Position numbers and translations under genes: made by a program | The notes under the pieces: generated by a model | Database searches by the model: none | What the model saw: only the letters and a program-made list of their open reading frames with translations | What the model was told of the DNA's origin: nothing | Assembly (NCBI RefSeq): GCF_029714325.1 | Contig: NZ_CP121666.1 | Location: forward strand, 5,394,001-5,458,000 | Length of the DNA stretch: 64,000 bases | Source of the DNA: Bradyrhizobium sp. CB1717 | Lineage (GTDB): Bacteria > Pseudomonadota > Alphaproteobacteria > Rhizobiales > Xanthobacteraceae | Reading direction: 5' to 3' | Shown here: positions 62,114 to 64,000 of the stretch, piece after piece | Numbering within the stretch: position 1 is the stretch's first letter | How the letters are laid out: every line of letters starts with the position of its first letter

Positions 62114-62133
62114 CCGCTTCTTGGCAGAAGCGG
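62114..62133 (+). terminator. Hairpin after the SulP gene
   Basis: CCGCTTC-N6-GAAGCGG is a perfect 7-bp stem located 10 bp after the SulP stop. It is followed by ACGCGATTTCC, so the T-run is short. The gene on the opposite strand ends at 62158. Confidence 0.45.
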
Positions 62134-62157
62134 ACGCGATTTCCATGAGTGAAGGGC

Positions 62158-63330
62158 CTACGCCCTTCGCATCAGCCTGAGCGAAGCCGCAGCGGCCTTC
62201 TCCGCGTCGTAAGGAAAGATCCACTCGGCCGCCGACATCCAGCCGCGCATCCTCTGCGCCTGCTCCGCGGGATCGCCGCCGGAGGATCGGTAGAACAGGC
62301 CGGCAAGGCGTGAGGCTGCCTGCACGCGGCTGGTCCGCTCCAGCCTCAGATCCTGGTAAGCTTTCAGTCGCGCCGGGATCTCGCCGCGTCCGGCATGCTC
62401 CAGCAGGACGGCAAGCGCGAAGCCGTCCTCAATGGCTTGTCCTGCGCCTTGGCCGAAATGCGGCACCATCGGATGGGCGGCGTCACCGAGAAGCGTGACA
62501 TGCCCGCGCGACCAACATGGCAGGGGCGGCCGATCGTAGATGCCCCAGCGAAAGGTATGATCGAGCGCCGCGATCAGGGCCTCGACCGGCGCATCCCACC
62601 CCTCGTACTCACCCGCGAGCGCGCTGACATCGCCCAGCGCGAACCAGGTCTCCTCCATGTCACGCATGCTCGGGACGAACGCGACGATGTTGATCGATCG
62701 CCCCTGCGACACCGGAAAGCAGATGAAGCTGCGACCATCCCCCATCCACATGTTGAGGCCCCGCAGCTCCGAGCCCGACGCGAGCCTTTCCGCCGGCACC
62801 AGGCCGCGGTACGCCACGACGCCTTCGCTGGTCGGACGCGCCGGCAGGCCGATCTGCCGCTGGACCACCGAATGGATGCCGTCAGCACCGATGACCACGT
62901 CCGCGTCGCAGACCACGCCATTGGCAAAGGTCAATCGCGCTCCGTGCTCCGTGTCAGCGACGGCCACGCAGCGATGTCCGAACCGGACCGGTCCTTTCAC
63001 CACACCCAGCAGCATCTCGAGCAGCTCGACGCGGTGAATCTGGTAGCTCAGCGCCATGGGCGCACCCGGCCTCGAAACGGGCTGTCCCTGCGACGTGCGC
63101 AGCGACAGCCCGTGGCTCCGAGTGGTGATCTGCTCGATCGCCTCGCAAAGCGAGGTGCGTTTGAGCAGCGTCAGCGCATTCGGAGGGATGGAGAGTCCTG
63201 CCCCGGCCTCACGCGGCGACTCTGCTCCCTCGAAGACGGTGACGTTCAGGCCCCGCGCGCTCAGCGCGAGCGCCGCAGACAATCCGCCGATCCCCGCGCC
63301 GACAATCGCGACATTCAGCCGGCCGGTCAT
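62158..63330 (-). CDS. FAD-dependent monooxygenase, salicylate hydroxylase-like, 390 aa
   Basis: A group A flavin monooxygenase: LNVAIVGAGIGGLSAALALS (FAD Rossmann), the DVVIGADGIHSVVQRQIG second motif, and VTLLGDAAHPMVPHFGQGAG (GD motif). The length of 390 aa fits salicylate hydroxylase, 6-hydroxynicotinate monooxygenase and similar enzymes. It needs NAD(P)H and O2. The C-terminal end (AAASLRLMRRA) is the part echoed upstream of the SulP gene. ATG 63330 is used; the longer frame to 63396 would overlap the next gene. Confidence 0.9.
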   Translation of the reverse strand: MTGRLNVAIVGAGIGGLSAALALSARGLNVTVFEGAESPREAGAGLSIPPNALTLLKRTSLCEAIEQITTRSHGLSLRTSQGQPVSRPGAPMALSYQIHRVELLEMLLGVVKGPVRFGHRCVAVADTEHGARLTFANGVVCDADVVIGADGIHSVVQRQIGLPARPTSEGVVAYRGLVPAERLASGSELRGLNMWMGDGRSFICFPVSQGRSINIVAFVPSMRDMEETWFALGDVSALAGEYEGWDAPVEALIAALDHTFRWGIYDRPPLPCWSRGHVTLLGDAAHPMVPHFGQGAGQAIEDGFALAVLLEHAGRGEIPARLKAYQDLRLERTSRVQAASRLAGLFYRSSGGDPAEQAQRMRGWMSAAEWIFPYDAEKAAAASLRLMRRA

Positions 63331-63376
63331 ACCGCGATCCCCTCGAACAGCGTCGTTTTCAAAATTCGATCTGTTG

Positions 63377-64000
63377 TCAGTTGCCGACGACATCATCGAG
63401 CAGCACCCATCGGGTGCCGTTGAAACGCGCCATCCTGGCCTTTGTCCAGCCGATCCGGCTCGACGGGGTGACGTTGATGGTCAGCCCGGGCAGAAATGTC
63501 GGCAGTTGCAGCCCTTGGACGCTAGTGGCCTGCCTGATCAGATTGTCCCGCGACAGGTCGTCGCCGCACTTCTTCAGGACCTCGACGATCATTTGAGCGG
63601 TCGCATACGGGAAGATCGATTCCTCGATGTCGTCGTTCGGTGCCCACTGCTTCATGAAGGCCCGAAACTCTCGCATGCCGGCATCGTCATCCCACATGGG
63701 ATCCTCTGATGTCTTCAGCCAGAACGCGCTGACCGCCCCCGTCGATGCGGCAAGTCCGGCCGGACGCAGGACCGCCGAAATGCTGCTGACACCGGACAGC
63801 AGCACATGCTGGACCTTCCAGTTGAGCTCATGCGCCTTGCGGATCGCCTGCGCGGCGAAGCGGGCATTGGAGGCATGGAATAGCGTGTCGGCGCCGGACG
63901 ACTTGAGGACCACGATCTGTGAATCGACCGTGGGCTCCATGATGTCGTAGGCCGCCTCTGCCACCACCATGGTCGAGGCTTTCGATCCGAGAGCAGCCTT
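63377..64000 (-). CDS. ABC transporter substrate-binding protein, branched-chain amino acid (LivK/HAAT) type, partial
   Basis: Only the C-terminal part is in the window (about 207 residues); the 5' end lies beyond base 64000. TMVVAEAAYDIMEPTVDSQI, VLKSSGADTLFHASNARFAA and the C-terminal CGDDLSRDNLIRQATSVQGL fit Peripla_BP_6 binding proteins. Such proteins often bind aromatic acids in Bradyrhizobium. It lies 46 bp before the monooxygenase gene on the same strand, so the two could be one catabolic unit. Confidence 0.85.
   Translation of the reverse strand, partial: KAALGSKASTMVVAEAAYDIMEPTVDSQIVVLKSSGADTLFHASNARFAAQAIRKAHELNWKVQHVLLSGVSSISAVLRPAGLAASTGAVSAFWLKTSEDPMWDDDAGMREFRAFMKQWAPNDDIEESIFPYATAQMIVEVLKKCGDDLSRDNLIRQATSVQGLQLPTFLPGLTINVTPSSRIGWTKARMARFNGTRWVLLDDVVGN

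Overview
The window is a GC-rich chromosomal segment that reads as Bradyrhizobium or a close relative in the Nitrobacteraceae. Evidence for this is the codon use, many small lineage-type proteins (DUF3551, DUF6894, DUF982, DUF2778), a CtrA-type box upstream of minCDE, a FixK/FNR box upstream of a SulP transporter, and several families of palindromic intergenic repeats. This assignment is an inference from content. No rRNA, tRNA, CRISPR array, integrase, insertion sequence or phage module was recognised. The only transposase-like gene is a REP-associated RAYT.

Layout. 1-9 kb: small hypothetical proteins, a YjdM zinc-ribbon protein, an EamA exporter, an ada/alkA remnant, an M15-like peptidase, pyridoxal kinase PdxY and a PaiB-type flavoprotein. 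9-19 kb: two TetR-linked units (O-methyltransferase; SMR exporter), a frameshifted c-type cytochrome gene beside a small cytochrome c, a frameshifted DUF3551 gene, an SH3-domain protein with KRDAAI repeats, and a divergent aromatic hydroxylase/MarR pair. 19-27 kb: an L,D-transpeptidase, a Pro-rich membrane protein, an SDR, secreted proteins and minCDE. 27-34 kb: an ABC transporter locus in which permease and ATPase genes enclose three enzyme genes (NAD-dependent epimerase family, GNAT, DHDPS family), with a TetR regulator and matching operator-like palindromes. 34-48 kb: a lone TRAP binding protein, a tannase-family esterase, a Tlde1/DUF2778 protein, a chemotaxis receptor, a flavin reductase, an AraC regulator, a nitroreductase, an alpha/beta hydrolase, a cupin and a metallo-beta-lactamase-fold hydrolase. 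49-56 kb: a secreted phosphodiesterase, then a tight three-gene set of adenylate cyclase-TPR protein, GGNWF-repeat PAP2/haloperoxidase-like protein and signal-less subtilase. 56-64 kb: a RAYT enclosed by REP sequences, an ABC-F ATPase, an HbpS-like protein divergent from a LysR regulator, a SulP transporter, an FAD monooxygenase and a partial branched-chain amino acid-type binding protein.

The strongest candidates for something undescribed are the cyclase/PAP2/subtilase set (51.9-56.0 kb) and the ABC/epimerase/GNAT/DHDPS cassette (27.7-34.1 kb). The RAYT with its REP pairs is the clearest mobile-type structure. Three genes look broken (ada/alkA, the large cytochrome, DUF3551). Functional names come from motifs and family knowledge read by eye; no database search was run.
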